Counted from the stretch's first letter, positions 1 through 9,419 are shown. The stretch: DNA of 41,385 nucleotides from an uncultured Methylococcaceae bacterium (GCA_903911305.1 CAIWDB010000226.1:1-41385), one strand, 5' to 3'. Program-made: numbers and translations. The notes: generated by a model from the letters alone, not told the origin.

Positions 1-168
1 GCCCGCGCCCAGAAGAACCACATCGGCTGCGCGATACTGGCATGGCACTGCCTGACAAAACTCGCCAGAAAGTTGAAAACCAATATCTACGCCCTCAAAA
101 ACAGCCTATTGTCAGAGTATATGAAGGAGGAACTTAAAAACCCGTCAATACCCATGTCTTTCGCATGA
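1..168 (+). pseudogene. Transposase C-terminal fragment (cut by window edge)
   Basis: An open frame runs from base 1 to a TGA at 166-168 and encodes 55 residues. It begins ARAQKNHIGCAILAWHCL and ends in KNPSIPMSFA. The RAQ-NHI-G-A pattern followed by a basic helix and a short PSIPM tail is typical of the C-terminus of DDE transposases of IS4/IS701-like type. The 5' part lies outside the window, so I cannot tell whether the element is intact. The exact IS family is uncertain. Confidence 0.6.
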
Positions 169-368
169 CCTGAAAGCGTGAACCGCAGGGGTTCTGCGGG
201 AGCTTCAAGCTGTTGCGTAAGTCCTATTAATATAACCCGCCGATGTAACCCATGGCTATGCCGAGTAAATTGAATGTGCCTTGACTTGTTTAATACCTCC
301 CATATGGGAGTGATTGATGGTTGAGATTTGTTGATCTCAAATGTAGGATAAAGTGCGCGTTACCGCTA
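169..368. other. Intergenic region between transposase end and efflux gene
   Basis: No gene is visible. A perfect 14-bp palindrome CTCCCATATGGGAG lies at 297-310, 59 bases past the stop of the minus-strand tolC-like gene. It is not followed by a T-run, so I do not call it a terminator. The rest probably contains the right end of the transposable element, but I could not define an inverted repeat. Confidence 0.4.
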
Positions 369-2159
369 CTAATCTGGCAATGTGGATTTAAGGTTTACGT
401 CAGATGACTTGCCTAAATTTACGCGACTATGTCCAAGAACTGTACCCGTCGCAAAAGCAAGATCGACGAGCGCGATTTGGTAATCGCCTATTGCACGAAC
501 CTCTCGCAATTGTGCCTCGCCCAAGCGCGTCAGCGTCTCCAACACTTCAGTCATGGTTCGTAGCCCTTCGCTGAACTGTTTTAATTCTGCATCGTAATTT
601 AATCCGGCAAGCACTACGTTTTGCCTTGCAGCGAGAATGCGCTGCCAATTCTGGCTAAGTTGATCCAATGCGTCATAGATTTCCCTGCGCACGGTGAGTT
701 CGCGCAATTGCTTAGTTGATAACCTTTGCATCCTCTCTTGCACCGCACGTTCCAGACGTGAACGGCGTAATTCGTTGCTGAGTTGGTATTCCATGCGCAT
801 TCCTATCGACCAATCGGAAAAATCTCCGTCCAAGGTCTGATTGAATGCACCGCCGAATGAAGTCGTATCGCGACCCAGCGAGGAATAGCTGTAGTCAAGC
901 ATAAATAAAGGCAGAGTCTGATTGCGCAGATATTCGACCTTGGTCAAATCGGCAGCCAGTTTCAATTCCAATTCCAGCAGTTCGAGCCGCCCATCCAAAG
1001 CCTGGCGGACAAGTTGTTCGCGATCGAACTCGAAACTGGTCATGGTTGGCTGGGTTTGCGGAACCAGCACCGTTGGCGAGGCTATATCCAATTTTGCGTC
1101 GTTAAGCAGCAGTTTCAATTGGCGTTGGCGAAGCTTAAGGGAGGTTTCGGCGACGATCAACCCCTCCATACGCTCGGCGACACCGATTTCCGCACGGTTG
1201 GTTTCCACCGCCGCCGTCAGACCTTCCGCAACCCGCTTTTTCACCATAGCCAAATTATCCGCTGCATTTTCATATTGTTGCCGACGAACATCCAACTCGC
1301 CCCAAGCCACGTACAAGCCCCAATAAGCCCTGTCTATAGCCGCCAATACGCGAATCGACTGCAAGCGGGTTTTCAGGTTCACCGCTTCCTGTTCGTAGCG
1401 GGCAATGCGGATACCGGCGACATTATTGTCAATGCCGGCATCGCGCAATAAAGGCTGGCTGATGGAGAAGCGCAAAGCGCTTAAATACTGGTCGGACTGC
1501 ACCCCCTTGAATTGTCTTTTCTCGTCGAATGGCACACTGAGCGTGACCTTGCCACCGGTGCGCAACGGAATCACCACACCCGCCTCCAACTCAAGTGTCT
1601 CGGTTTCCTGTGGGATCGCAGTCAGTTTAGCCGCTTGATTTTTTAATGACGATTTCGGATCGACCGGGGTGAAAGTCACCACATCAAGATTATAAGCCGG
1701 GGTGTTTTTATTGGCGTATTTGGCTTTGGCAAAAATCAGGTCGTCGAACTTTGCCTCTTCCTCGCTGACTTGGGTGGCGGCAATTTTTGGATCAATGCGG
1801 GCGATTTGTAAATCCAAGTTGTTTTCCAGCGCCAAAGCCCGCGCCTCGGCAATGGACAACGGCTTGCTGGCTTCCGGCGCAGGTTTGGGAGTGGTGGTTC
1901 CGTCAGGCTTTTCCGGCGGCAGTCCCCGTTCTGCTGGGGGGCGACGTTGGTTAAATTTAGGCAGCGCCTGTTCGGCACTCTCCGGCGGGCTTTTCGTCAG
2001 TACCTCCAATCTCAAGCCTTCATCGGTCACTAGGCGCGCCTCGACACGACGGGCCACCGATCTTTTTGGGGCTGTGTCGAAATAATAGGCACAGGCACTT
2101 AATGCACCGGACAGGGTCAGTAGCAAGATTAGACGGATGGATTGGATGGGTTTATTCAT
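369..2159 (-). CDS. TolC-family outer-membrane efflux lipoprotein
   Basis: This 596-residue protein is the likely outer-membrane channel of a tripartite exporter. It starts with a signal peptide and a lipobox (LSAC, Cys23), so it is probably a lipoprotein. A low-complexity proline-rich stretch follows at about residues 60-100. The rest has the two long alpha-helical and beta-strand repeats of the outer membrane efflux family (SIAEARALALENNLDL; LRFSISQPLLRDAG). The start codon overlaps the stop of the upstream HlyD-like gene (ATGA), which implies translational coupling. It is the last gene of the minus-strand operon ABC-HlyD-TolC. The exported substrate is not evident from the sequence. Confidence 0.85.
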   Translation of the reverse strand: MNKPIQSIRLILLLTLSGALSACAYYFDTAPKRSVARRVEARLVTDEGLRLEVLTKSPPESAEQALPKFNQRRPPAERGLPPEKPDGTTTPKPAPEASKPLSIAEARALALENNLDLQIARIDPKIAATQVSEEEAKFDDLIFAKAKYANKNTPAYNLDVVTFTPVDPKSSLKNQAAKLTAIPQETETLELEAGVVIPLRTGGKVTLSVPFDEKRQFKGVQSDQYLSALRFSISQPLLRDAGIDNNVAGIRIARYEQEAVNLKTRLQSIRVLAAIDRAYWGLYVAWGELDVRRQQYENAADNLAMVKKRVAEGLTAAVETNRAEIGVAERMEGLIVAETSLKLRQRQLKLLLNDAKLDIASPTVLVPQTQPTMTSFEFDREQLVRQALDGRLELLELELKLAADLTKVEYLRNQTLPLFMLDYSYSSLGRDTTSFGGAFNQTLDGDFSDWSIGMRMEYQLSNELRRSRLERAVQERMQRLSTKQLRELTVRREIYDALDQLSQNWQRILAARQNVVLAGLNYDAELKQFSEGLRTMTEVLETLTRLGEAQLREVRAIGDYQIALVDLAFATGTVLGHSRVNLGKSSDVNLKSTLPD

Positions 2160-3463
2160 TTAAGTTTCTGCCGCGCCAAATCCACAGTCGGGCTTTCCGG
2201 CGTCAACAAGGGCGGGAAGGCATTCAATTGCCGCCATAGTTCGTAAGCCATGGTGACTCGGTTTAGCAACACCCAGCCTCTCACGCGCACGCCTTGGCGC
2301 AGGAATCGCGCCGACGGCCAGGGTCGATCAGACTCGTCTGGCACGATCATGACGCGGAATTTACCCTTGCCGTCGTCGCTGGCATCGATAAACACGACCC
2401 GTCCGCCAAAGGTGCCGACAGCGACCTCCGGCCAGCCGACGAATTGCAGGGCTGGCCAGCCTTCAAATTGTAACCGCGCAGGACGGCCCGGTGCGATCAA
2501 GGCGGCATCGTTACCGTCCACCCATAATTCCACGGCGCGGACATCGACATCCGGAACCAGTATCAATAAACCTTCACCTTGGCGCACGATGTCGCCTTGC
2601 GGGTTTGCCAACAGCCGCAGCACGGTGCCGTCCCGTGGAGCCGTCACCGCTTGGGATTGCTGGCGCGACACATCTATTTCGCTTTTCAACAGGCTAGTGC
2701 GGCTGTCTTCCAACTCGCCTTGGGTTTTATTGGCCGTCGCCGCCGCCGAGTCGATGCGCGACTGGGCATCGGCGCGGATGCGTCCGATTTCCGCATCGAC
2801 GGCCCGCTGCTCGGATAGAGCCGCGTCCATGGCCGCTTTGGCACCGGCCACGCTACGCTGGGCGATAGTGTTGTCGCGTTCGCCGATTTCGTAATCGCGC
2901 CTGGACACCAGTCCATCGCCTAGCAACCGCCTTAAGCGTTCGGTTTGCAGCGTGGCTGTCTCTAAAGTCGCTTGTGCCGAGGCCCATGCCTCACTGGCCG
3001 AACGCACCCGCTGGCGGGCACCATCCAACCGATATTCAGCGGCAGCGACTTGCAAGTTGCGGGTGGCGGTTAGATCGTCTATTTGCCGACGGTAGGCGCG
3101 TAGCTCCTCGCCCTTCGATGCCAGCTTAGCGGCACTGGCCTCACGTTGCTGGCGCAGGCGTTGCAACAATTCAGGATCGACATCGGCGATTTCCACCAGC
3201 ACATCCCCGGCCTTCACCTTCGCGCCCTCTTTTGCGAGCCAACGGGTAATCCGCCCGGACACCGTGGCATCGACTGTTTGTTGGCGCTCGGCCGGCACGA
3301 ACGCCGACACCCTGCCCGCACCGGAAATATTTTGCTGCCAAGGCGACAGCAGCAGGGCCGGCGGGGTCAGCAAGAACAGCCAGACGCAAACTCGCGCCAT
3401 GACGCTAACTGAGCGCGGCGTCTGCGCGGCGCTGAGGGCGGACAAGCGGGATGCTTCACTCAT
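2156..3463 (-). CDS. HlyD-family membrane fusion (periplasmic adaptor) protein
   Basis: This is the adaptor linking the inner-membrane ABC protein to the TolC-like channel. One N-terminal membrane segment (ARVCVWLFLLTPPALLL) is followed by a half-lipoyl motif (VSGRITRWLAKEGAKVKAGDVL), a long coiled-coil hairpin at about residues 110-260, a second half-lipoyl motif (SQAVTAPRDGTVLRLL) and a beta-barrel. I chose the ATG at 3463 (MSEASRLSAL), which gives 435 residues and an 8-base overlap with the ABC gene. An upstream in-frame start at 3514 would overlap the ABC gene by 59 bases and adds a residue run with no domain character. The 3' end overlaps tolC by 4 bases. Confidence 0.82.
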   Translation of the reverse strand: MSEASRLSALSAAQTPRSVSVMARVCVWLFLLTPPALLLSPWQQNISGAGRVSAFVPAERQQTVDATVSGRITRWLAKEGAKVKAGDVLVEIADVDPELLQRLRQQREASAAKLASKGEELRAYRRQIDDLTATRNLQVAAAEYRLDGARQRVRSASEAWASAQATLETATLQTERLRRLLGDGLVSRRDYEIGERDNTIAQRSVAGAKAAMDAALSEQRAVDAEIGRIRADAQSRIDSAAATANKTQGELEDSRTSLLKSEIDVSRQQSQAVTAPRDGTVLRLLANPQGDIVRQGEGLLILVPDVDVRAVELWVDGNDAALIAPGRPARLQFEGWPALQFVGWPEVAVGTFGGRVVFIDASDDGKGKFRVMIVPDESDRPWPSARFLRQGVRVRGWVLLNRVTMAYELWRQLNAFPPLLTPESPTVDLARQKLK

Positions 3464-5564
3464 TGCTTGAACCACACCCCGGCAATTTGACGATACGCCC
3501 GCACCATGCGGCAACCTGCGGCGAGCGGGTCAACACCAATAGTGTCCACGGTGCGTTACGGGCGCGCAGCCCAGACACCACACGTTCACGCACAGTGTCA
3601 TCCATTTCGTCCAATATGCCGTCCAATACCAGCAAACCGGGCCGGCCAGCCATTGCCCGCGCCAATTGCAGCCTGATCGCCTGGGCATGGGATAACGGTG
3701 CGCCGTTGGGACCGAGATCGATATTAATAATAGATTCCGGTGACAGCGCCAACTCATCAAGCAGGCCAACCGCGTCCAAGGCTTGCCGAACTTCGTTCAA
3801 ACCGATGCCGGGCCGGCCGACCCGCACATTCTCGAACAGGCTGTCTTCGACGATTTCCAAGCGGCTAACTAAGGCTACCCGTGTGCGCAATGCGTCCAAG
3901 CGCCATTCACCCAGATCCAATCCGTCCAACTCAATCTGACCGGCATCCGGTTGGCGCAAGCCGCTCAGCAATTGCGCCAAACTGCTCTTACCGCTGCCGT
4001 GACCACCGAACACCGCTATCCGCTCGCCGGGGCGGGCGTTGAAATCCAAGCCCAGCAATGCGGGTCGCTTTGCCCCGTAGCCAAAGCTCAAGCCTCGCAC
4101 TGACAGTGCCGCCGCACCCTCTGCCTGTGGTGTCGATCCTGTCCCTCGCTCCAGAGGCAAATCCAGCAAATGACCGATCTTGTCCACGCCGGCCATCAAA
4201 TCGTAAAAGCCCTCCAACTGTTTGCCAAATTTAATCAGCGAGGCAAGCACCGACGAGACAATCAACTCGGCAGCGACCAATTGGCCCAATGTCAACTGAC
4301 CGTCGATCACCAAATAGCCGCCAATCGCCAGCAAAGCAGTGCTGGCGATTGCATACAATGCCAAGGAACCGATGGTTTGCCTCAGCAACACGCGATAATG
4401 GGTACATTTGGCCCCCAGATAGGCATGGGCCAGCGCGTCGGCGCGGTCAGTCGCCCAGCCAGGTCCGCCGGACGATTTGAAGGTCAGCAAATTGCGGGCG
4501 ATGGTTTCCAACCACGCCGCCAGTGCGTATTTGGATTTTGATTCTTCAATCGCGGTGTCCACACCGCCCCGGCCCAGTGCCAATAAGATGAAGCCAATGG
4601 ATAGCAACAACAGGGCGTCAAAGGCCAGCAGGAAGGGATGGTAGAACGCTAGCAGTGCCAGCCCGACGATGGCTTGCATCGCCAGGCTCACCCCGTCGAG
4701 TAGCAGCGAGGAACCGGCTTTTTGCACGGTCAGTACATCGAAGAAGCGGTTCACCAATTCCGCACCGTTGCGGTTGTCGAAGACTTCGTTGCGAACTTTC
4801 GGCAGTCGGTGGGCCAAATCCGCCGCGAGGCGCACAAAGACGCGCCGCTGCACCAGTTCCACCAAATACGACTCCAGTACATACACCGCGCCGGAAAACA
4901 ACAAAAAAAGAAATAGGATCACCGACAACACTACGAGCGGCTGGCCCATGCCACCCATTGCCACCGAGTTCACTAGCGCCTGAACGGCGATAGGGGGAGC
5001 CAAGGCCAACAGGCTGGAACCGGCCGCAAGCCCAAGCACTCGCCACAAATCAGCAAGCTCCGGGCGCATCAATTCAATCAATCGGCGCAACGGAGTGATG
5101 TGGTGGTGATGATTGGGACTGACCGCCCCGGCAAGCAGTGCTTCGGGTTGCACCGACAACCAATCCACTGGCTGGCCTTCCGGCACATCGCACAGCGCGG
5201 CAATCCCGGCGATGCCTAACAGCCGCAGCTTGACCGTTCCGCCTTCTGCGATGGCGACGCGCACCTTGCCGGCGTGGAACCCGTACATCGCGAACCAGCC
5301 TTGTTCATGGCCTAAAGCACCCAACAGCGCCACTTGCGAACCGCAAGTCTGTGTAGCCTCGACCGCCGACAAACTGACTTGGGTCGTGCGCAACCCAAAC
5401 GCCTCGCCCAAGCCGGGCCAGTCCACCCTATCGCCATCAATTTCCAGACCAACCCGGCGCCATGCTGTATCGTCAGTGGTCAAATTAAATTGATCAAGCA
5501 GAAAACCAAGCAGCGCCCGGAAATTTTGTTTACGCTGTTCTGAAAAATCTAAGGGTACGTTCAT
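3456..5564 (-). CDS. ABC exporter (type-1-secretion-like) with degenerate NBD
   Basis: This 702-residue half-transporter is the first gene of the export operon. An N-terminal domain of about 160 residues sits where the C39-like domain of type 1 exporters is found. A six-helix ABC transmembrane domain follows (about 170-460), then a nucleotide-binding domain. Walker A is intact (GGHGSGKSS, about residue 520). Other ATPase motifs are not: the Q-loop reads VSRLEI without Gln, the signature is LSHAQ (about 624) instead of LSGGQ, Walker B is LLVLDG with Gly649 where the catalytic Glu belongs, and the switch His is Thr in VLTRSPQ. It may bind ATP without normal hydrolysis, or be an unusual family. 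The substrate is unknown. Confidence 0.82.
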   Translation of the reverse strand: MNVPLDFSEQRKQNFRALLGFLLDQFNLTTDDTAWRRVGLEIDGDRVDWPGLGEAFGLRTTQVSLSAVEATQTCGSQVALLGALGHEQGWFAMYGFHAGKVRVAIAEGGTVKLRLLGIAGIAALCDVPEGQPVDWLSVQPEALLAGAVSPNHHHHITPLRRLIELMRPELADLWRVLGLAAGSSLLALAPPIAVQALVNSVAMGGMGQPLVVLSVILFLFLLFSGAVYVLESYLVELVQRRVFVRLAADLAHRLPKVRNEVFDNRNGAELVNRFFDVLTVQKAGSSLLLDGVSLAMQAIVGLALLAFYHPFLLAFDALLLLSIGFILLALGRGGVDTAIEESKSKYALAAWLETIARNLLTFKSSGGPGWATDRADALAHAYLGAKCTHYRVLLRQTIGSLALYAIASTALLAIGGYLVIDGQLTLGQLVAAELIVSSVLASLIKFGKQLEGFYDLMAGVDKIGHLLDLPLERGTGSTPQAEGAAALSVRGLSFGYGAKRPALLGLDFNARPGERIAVFGGHGSGKSSLAQLLSGLRQPDAGQIELDGLDLGEWRLDALRTRVALVSRLEIVEDSLFENVRVGRPGIGLNEVRQALDAVGLLDELALSPESIINIDLGPNGAPLSHAQAIRLQLARAMAGRPGLLVLDGILDEMDDTVRERVVSGLRARNAPWTLLVLTRSPQVAAWCGRIVKLPGCGSSNE

Positions 5565-6044
5565 GCGAAGCTAATAACACTGTAAAAATGCAGGCAATCA
5601 TCGAACATTATCATCGCCATTTTATCTTATTTTCTTCTATTCAGAGACTTCCCGACAACTATCGCCTATTTCGCATTCTTATGACGAGGTACTGTGCAGA
5701 AGACCAAGTCCGGTTCTTCAGCGGACATTGATCGTCTGACATGATTGATGGACAATGTATTTTATTGAAAAATCCCACGGCAATGAATCGAACCGATCCA
5801 AGTACAAGTTGATTTGCTGAATTGATGGGGTTTACGCGAACGATCTTGCAGTTACCATGAGGGGGTTGACAAACACACCCTTGCCTACCGCAGGAAGATA
5901 CAAAAGTGATTTACGCACGAAAATGCTGACACATTTAGGGTCGGCATACGAATTGGAAAATGGAGTGCAAATATTACATTACACTCCATTTGAACGGATT
6001 AGAGACGGATAGTGGATTACATCCTCATTGCAAGTTGGCCGAGT
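5565..6044. other. 480-base intergenic region, no gene seen
   Basis: This separates the 5' end of the export operon from the 3' end of nifB. I find no convincing coding frame. The open frames present lack a ribosome binding site and family resemblance. The promoter of the export operon should lie near 5570-5700 on the minus strand, but no clear -35/-10 pair stands out. The only defined structure is the inverted repeat at 5958-5991. Confidence 0.4.
5958..5991 (-). terminator. Possible terminator hairpin after nifB
   Basis: The arms AAATGGAGTG (5958-5967) and CACTCCATTT (5982-5991) form a perfect 10-bp stem with a 14-base loop. On the minus strand it lies 54 bases past the nifB stop and its right arm runs into TTTTCC. 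The stem is only moderately GC-rich, so termination is plausible but unproven. Confidence 0.4.
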
Positions 6045-7532
6045 TTAGCCCACTGCACGGCTGGAATGGGCGGACTTTTCCGCAAGCTGCCCCGTCTGAT
6101 ACATCTCCAGATAAACCGCCATCACCGCTTCTTCGATGGTTTCCATGGCATGCTCACCATTAGGGACGATGCCAGCTTCTTCCAGCAATTCCCAAGGCTC
6201 ATAGCCAATCTTCGAACAGAGGACTGCCTCACAACCTTCCAGCGAACGGATCGTCTGGGCCAACGCGGATTCGGCTTTGCCACAGGTGGAATCGCCCGAA
6301 CAATACTGGTCGGTTTTGCGATGGGACATAAATTTCACACCATCCGGTGAAGCTTGGTAAATCTGGAATTCCTTGGCATGTCCAAAGTGTTGGTTGATGA
6401 TGTTCTGCCCGGAAGTCGCCACCGCCATCAAAACAGGCCGGCTACCAGCGGGAATGTGCGGTTTGGCCTTGGCAGCTTGAGCTACGCGCTTTTCCTCCAT
6501 TTCGGCCAATATGCCTTCATGCACCACTTTGCGCACTTCCATTGCAGACTGGTAATCTATCTCCATAGCGTCAATTTTGTCCAATGTGAATTCCGACCCA
6601 CGATCCTCACCCAACAGGCCCACCGCGTCGGCACGGCATTGACGGCAATGGCGCATCATGTTCATGTCGCCCGAGCAAGCTTCCTGCAAGTCCATCAATT
6701 CATCCGGTGTCGGACCCCGTTGGCCCATAACCCCATAAAACGTCCCGTGTTCCGCTTCGGCTATAAGCGGCATCACATTATGCAAAAAGGCTCCTTTGGC
6801 TTTGACAATACGGCTGACTTCTGCCAGATGCTGATCGTTGATGCCGGGGATCATCACTGAATTGACCTTGACTAGGATGCCACGCTCCACCAGCATCTCC
6901 AACCCCTTTTGCTGTTGGTCGATCAGTATTTGTGCGCCCTTTTTGCCTTTGATGCGGCGATTTTTCCAGAATATCCAAGGATAAATTTTGGCACCAATTT
7001 CCGCGTCCACCGTATTGATGGTAATAGTGACATGGTCGATGTTGTGCTTGGCCAATTCATCAACCGATTCCGGCAGGGCCAAACCATTTGTGGATACACA
7101 CAGTTTGATATCAGGTGCGTCTTTGCTCAATTGCCTGAAAGTCTCGAATGTGCGTTCTGGGTTTGCCAGCGGATCGCCAGGCCCTGCAATGCCCAACACC
7201 GTCATCTGTGGGATTTTCGCCGCCACCGCCATGGTTTTTTTCACTGCTTGGGTCGGGGTAAGCAATTCAGAAACCACGCCCGGGCGAGATTCGTTGGCAC
7301 AGTCGTATTTGCGGTTACAGTAATGACATTGGATATTGCAAGCCGGGGCCACCGCCACATGCATTCGGGCAAAGTAATGGTGCGCATCTTCCGAGTAGCA
7401 AGGGTGATTCTGAACCTTTTCACGGATGTGATCCGGTAGTTGATTAACCTGATCGTCGGTCGATCCACAGGATGAAGCGCTGCACCCGCCATTAGCAGCG
7501 GGTTGAGGGGTATTCAAAACAGGTAGTTCCAT
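6045..7532 (-). CDS. nifB: NifB, FeMo-cofactor biosynthesis radical SAM protein
   Basis: NifB fuses [4Fe-4S] clusters with a SAM-derived carbon and sulfur to make NifB-co, the core precursor of FeMo-co. The 495-residue protein has the N-terminal radical SAM core with CxxxCxxC at Cys65, Cys69 and Cys72 (PACNIQCHYCNRKYDC). Its C-terminal part, about residues 370-475, is a NifX/NafY-like cofactor-binding domain containing HFGHAKEF. This two-domain form and length match proteobacterial NifB. The ATG at 7532 is preceded by GGAG at a good distance. A sigma-54 promoter and a NifA site lie directly upstream, and the gene appears to be transcribed alone. Confidence 0.97.
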   Translation of the reverse strand: MELPVLNTPQPAANGGCSASSCGSTDDQVNQLPDHIREKVQNHPCYSEDAHHYFARMHVAVAPACNIQCHYCNRKYDCANESRPGVVSELLTPTQAVKKTMAVAAKIPQMTVLGIAGPGDPLANPERTFETFRQLSKDAPDIKLCVSTNGLALPESVDELAKHNIDHVTITINTVDAEIGAKIYPWIFWKNRRIKGKKGAQILIDQQQKGLEMLVERGILVKVNSVMIPGINDQHLAEVSRIVKAKGAFLHNVMPLIAEAEHGTFYGVMGQRGPTPDELMDLQEACSGDMNMMRHCRQCRADAVGLLGEDRGSEFTLDKIDAMEIDYQSAMEVRKVVHEGILAEMEEKRVAQAAKAKPHIPAGSRPVLMAVATSGQNIINQHFGHAKEFQIYQASPDGVKFMSHRKTDQYCSGDSTCGKAESALAQTIRSLEGCEAVLCSKIGYEPWELLEEAGIVPNGEHAMETIEEAVMAVYLEMYQTGQLAEKSAHSSRAVG

Positions 7533-7576
7533 CGTCGGCTCCGCAATTCGGGGTTTGAATAAGTATAATCCTTTCT

Positions 7577-7592
7577 AGCATCCCCCGTGCCA
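7577..7592 (-). promoter_or_regulatory. Sigma-54 (-24/-12) promoter of nifB
   Basis: On the minus strand the sequence is TGGCACGGGGGATGCT. This keeps the GG and GC dinucleotides 10 bases apart and differs from TGGCACRNNNNTTGCW at only one informative position. It lies about 45 bases upstream of the nifB ATG, downstream of a NifA-type site. Confidence 0.8.
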
Positions 7593-7636
7593 TATTTCAT
7601 GTCCATGAAAATGAAAGACAAATTTTGATCTTTACC

Positions 7637-7652
7637 TGTCGGGTAAACAACA
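7637..7652 (-). promoter_or_regulatory. NifA upstream activator site of nifB
   Basis: TGTCGGGTAAACAACA fits the TGT-N10-ACA consensus of NifA binding sites exactly. Its centre is about 78 bases upstream of the transcription start predicted from the sigma-54 element at 7577-7592, within the usual range for such enhancers. Confidence 0.7.
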
Positions 7653-7660
7653 GCAAGCAG

Positions 7661-7690
7661 CAGCGCTTGTCGCCTTGCCGACAAGCGCTG
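7661..7690. terminator. Strong hairpin between the ABC gene and nifB
   Basis: The arms CAGCGCTTGTCG (7661-7672) and CGACAAGCGCTG (7679-7690) form a perfect 12-bp stem with a 6-base loop. It lies 40 bases past the stop of the minus-strand ABC gene and just upstream of the nifB NifA site. It probably ends ABC transcription before nifB. The T-tract on the minus strand is interrupted, so it may instead be a palindromic repeat. Confidence 0.5.
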
Positions 7691-7730
7691 AAAACTTAGA
7701 ATCTAACGGCGAATCATCTGGATGACCACA

Positions 7731-9419
7731 TTAATTTTTATTCAGTATCCAACTGCCATCCACTTTGATTTCAAGAATCATGTCGTAAAGTTGCGGCATA
7801 TTAGTCGCTTCATCCAATGCAATGTAGGTAATCGAGTGCATACTTAGCATCAGAAGTAATTGTGATGCTTGATCAGGGGTCATGGCAGTGTAAACTCGGT
7901 CTAGGAAGGCAAATTGTGGGGCTGCAAGCACGAGTCGCGTAAATGCCAAAATCTGTTCTTCACCGAGTGAAAGTATGCTTTCCCAATCTTGTTCCACATC
8001 CAAGTCACCCACTCTTGACAGAACCGAACCTAATCCTAATTCCCTCATCGTATTGACCATACGCTCATCGGAAACGGTGTGCTCTTCTCCGCTACGCATC
8101 AGCAATTCGCGCAAAGTACCCGGATACAGGTAGGCTCTCTGTGGCAAAAATCGAATACTATCAAGGCTTGGCCTGATTATTTTCCCTTCTCCACGACCAA
8201 AGATACTGGCTGTTGCCCTGAACAATGCCAATTTAGCGTCTTCGTTTGGTCCTGTGATTAGAAGTCGGGTTCCATGTGGAATTACCAGCGATAAGTCGTT
8301 TAACAACAAACGCCCATTTTCAGAAGAACGTAGCGTCAAGTTCTCGTACTTGATTTGTTTGTCATTCGTCTCAACCGTCTCGATTGTAGAGTCGTTCACG
8401 CTTTGCGGGTGGTCTATGGCTTCCCAAAGATGGTTCAACCTTGACAAGACGGCCGTGAACGAGGAAATAGGCTGGAACTGGCTAACAATAAGCGAAAATG
8501 CGCCAACCAACTGGGCAAAAGCCATTGCCGATTGGGTGATGACTCCAAATTCAACCTCAGAACGAAAATACAGGGGGGCAACTACCAAAATGGGAATCAC
8601 TTGGATCAAGTTGAAATAGCCTGTGGAGAAAAAATTCAGGTTACGATTCACAATGAAAATTTGGCGCATGTTGCTCGTCAGTCTGTCGATTCTTTGGAGC
8701 AGTCGGACTTTTAATCTTCCTTCCCTTCGTGATAAAGCGATGGATTCGGCATTTGCCCTAACATGAATCAGGGTAGCCCGAAAATCGGCTTCTTTGTCCA
8801 GTTGCATGGAATTCAATCCAATTAAGGGGTGGCCCAGTTTAATTGCAAAAATAGAACCCAAAAGTGCGTAAGTGATGGCAATGAAAAATAACGCAGGGCT
8901 TATCGTCCACAATACACTGGAAAATGCAATGACGGTGACGCTTGCATTTAGGAGCATCAGTGCTATGGAAAGCGTAGTAACCGTATAGGTTCGGACGTCA
9001 TCAGCAATACGTTCGTCAGGGTTTTCGACGACCCCATCAACTTTTAGACGGTAGTATGTGCGGCTATCTAGGTAGGCATTAGTCAAATGTTTGGTTAACC
9101 ACTCTCGGAATAAAATGCCCAGTGTGTCCTCAGCATAGCGGTGAAGTACGACCACTATGGTGGAGGCTGCAAAAACACCTATATATAAGATTGCTTTCCA
9201 CATAAAAGCGTTTTGGTCGCGCTCAGCAATGGCGCTCATGAAATCGCGGCCAACATAACTATTTAAGACATTGAAGCCATTCACTGCTAGAAGCAATGCT
9301 AACAATGCAAAGCAAAGCCAAATTGCTTTACCACCAACGTTTGATGTGCCAAATGCTTTTACCACATCAACAAAACGAAGCCAAATTTGCCTGTTTATTG
9401 GAGAATTTATCCCACTCAT
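7731..9419 (-). CDS. SbmA/BacA-like ABC protein with degenerate NBD
   Basis: This resembles the YddA/SbmA-BacA class of fused permease-ATPases (562 residues from the chosen start). Several membrane helices lie in about residues 20-330, with SbmA-like segments such as DNPDERIADDVR-type (here ENPDERIADDVRTY) and QLDKEADFRATLIHVR. The C-terminal domain keeps the ABC fold but lacks catalytic residues. The Walker A position reads GPNEDAKLAL (about residue 390) instead of GPNGxGKSS, Walker B reads FAFLDR with Arg for Glu, and the switch His is replaced (YIALDEAT). The signature LSLGEEQ is kept. I chose the ATG at 9419, preceded by AGAGAAAAAA. An upstream TTG at 9446 has no ribosome binding site. 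The ligand is unknown. Confidence 0.78.
   Translation of the reverse strand: MSGINSPINRQIWLRFVDVVKAFGTSNVGGKAIWLCFALLALLLAVNGFNVLNSYVGRDFMSAIAERDQNAFMWKAILYIGVFAASTIVVVLHRYAEDTLGILFREWLTKHLTNAYLDSRTYYRLKVDGVVENPDERIADDVRTYTVTTLSIALMLLNASVTVIAFSSVLWTISPALFFIAITYALLGSIFAIKLGHPLIGLNSMQLDKEADFRATLIHVRANAESIALSRREGRLKVRLLQRIDRLTSNMRQIFIVNRNLNFFSTGYFNLIQVIPILVVAPLYFRSEVEFGVITQSAMAFAQLVGAFSLIVSQFQPISSFTAVLSRLNHLWEAIDHPQSVNDSTIETVETNDKQIKYENLTLRSSENGRLLLNDLSLVIPHGTRLLITGPNEDAKLALFRATASIFGRGEGKIIRPSLDSIRFLPQRAYLYPGTLRELLMRSGEEHTVSDERMVNTMRELGLGSVLSRVGDLDVEQDWESILSLGEEQILAFTRLVLAAPQFAFLDRVYTAMTPDQASQLLLMLSMHSITYIALDEATNMPQLYDMILEIKVDGSWILNKN

Noticed and set aside
922-2085. Plus-strand open frames opposite the tolC-like gene
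   Set aside because: They have no family resemblance or ribosome binding site. The minus-strand frame is a clear TolC-family protein.
5960-6350. Plus-strand frames opposite the 3' end of nifB
   Set aside because: They are shadows of the conserved nifB C-terminal domain.
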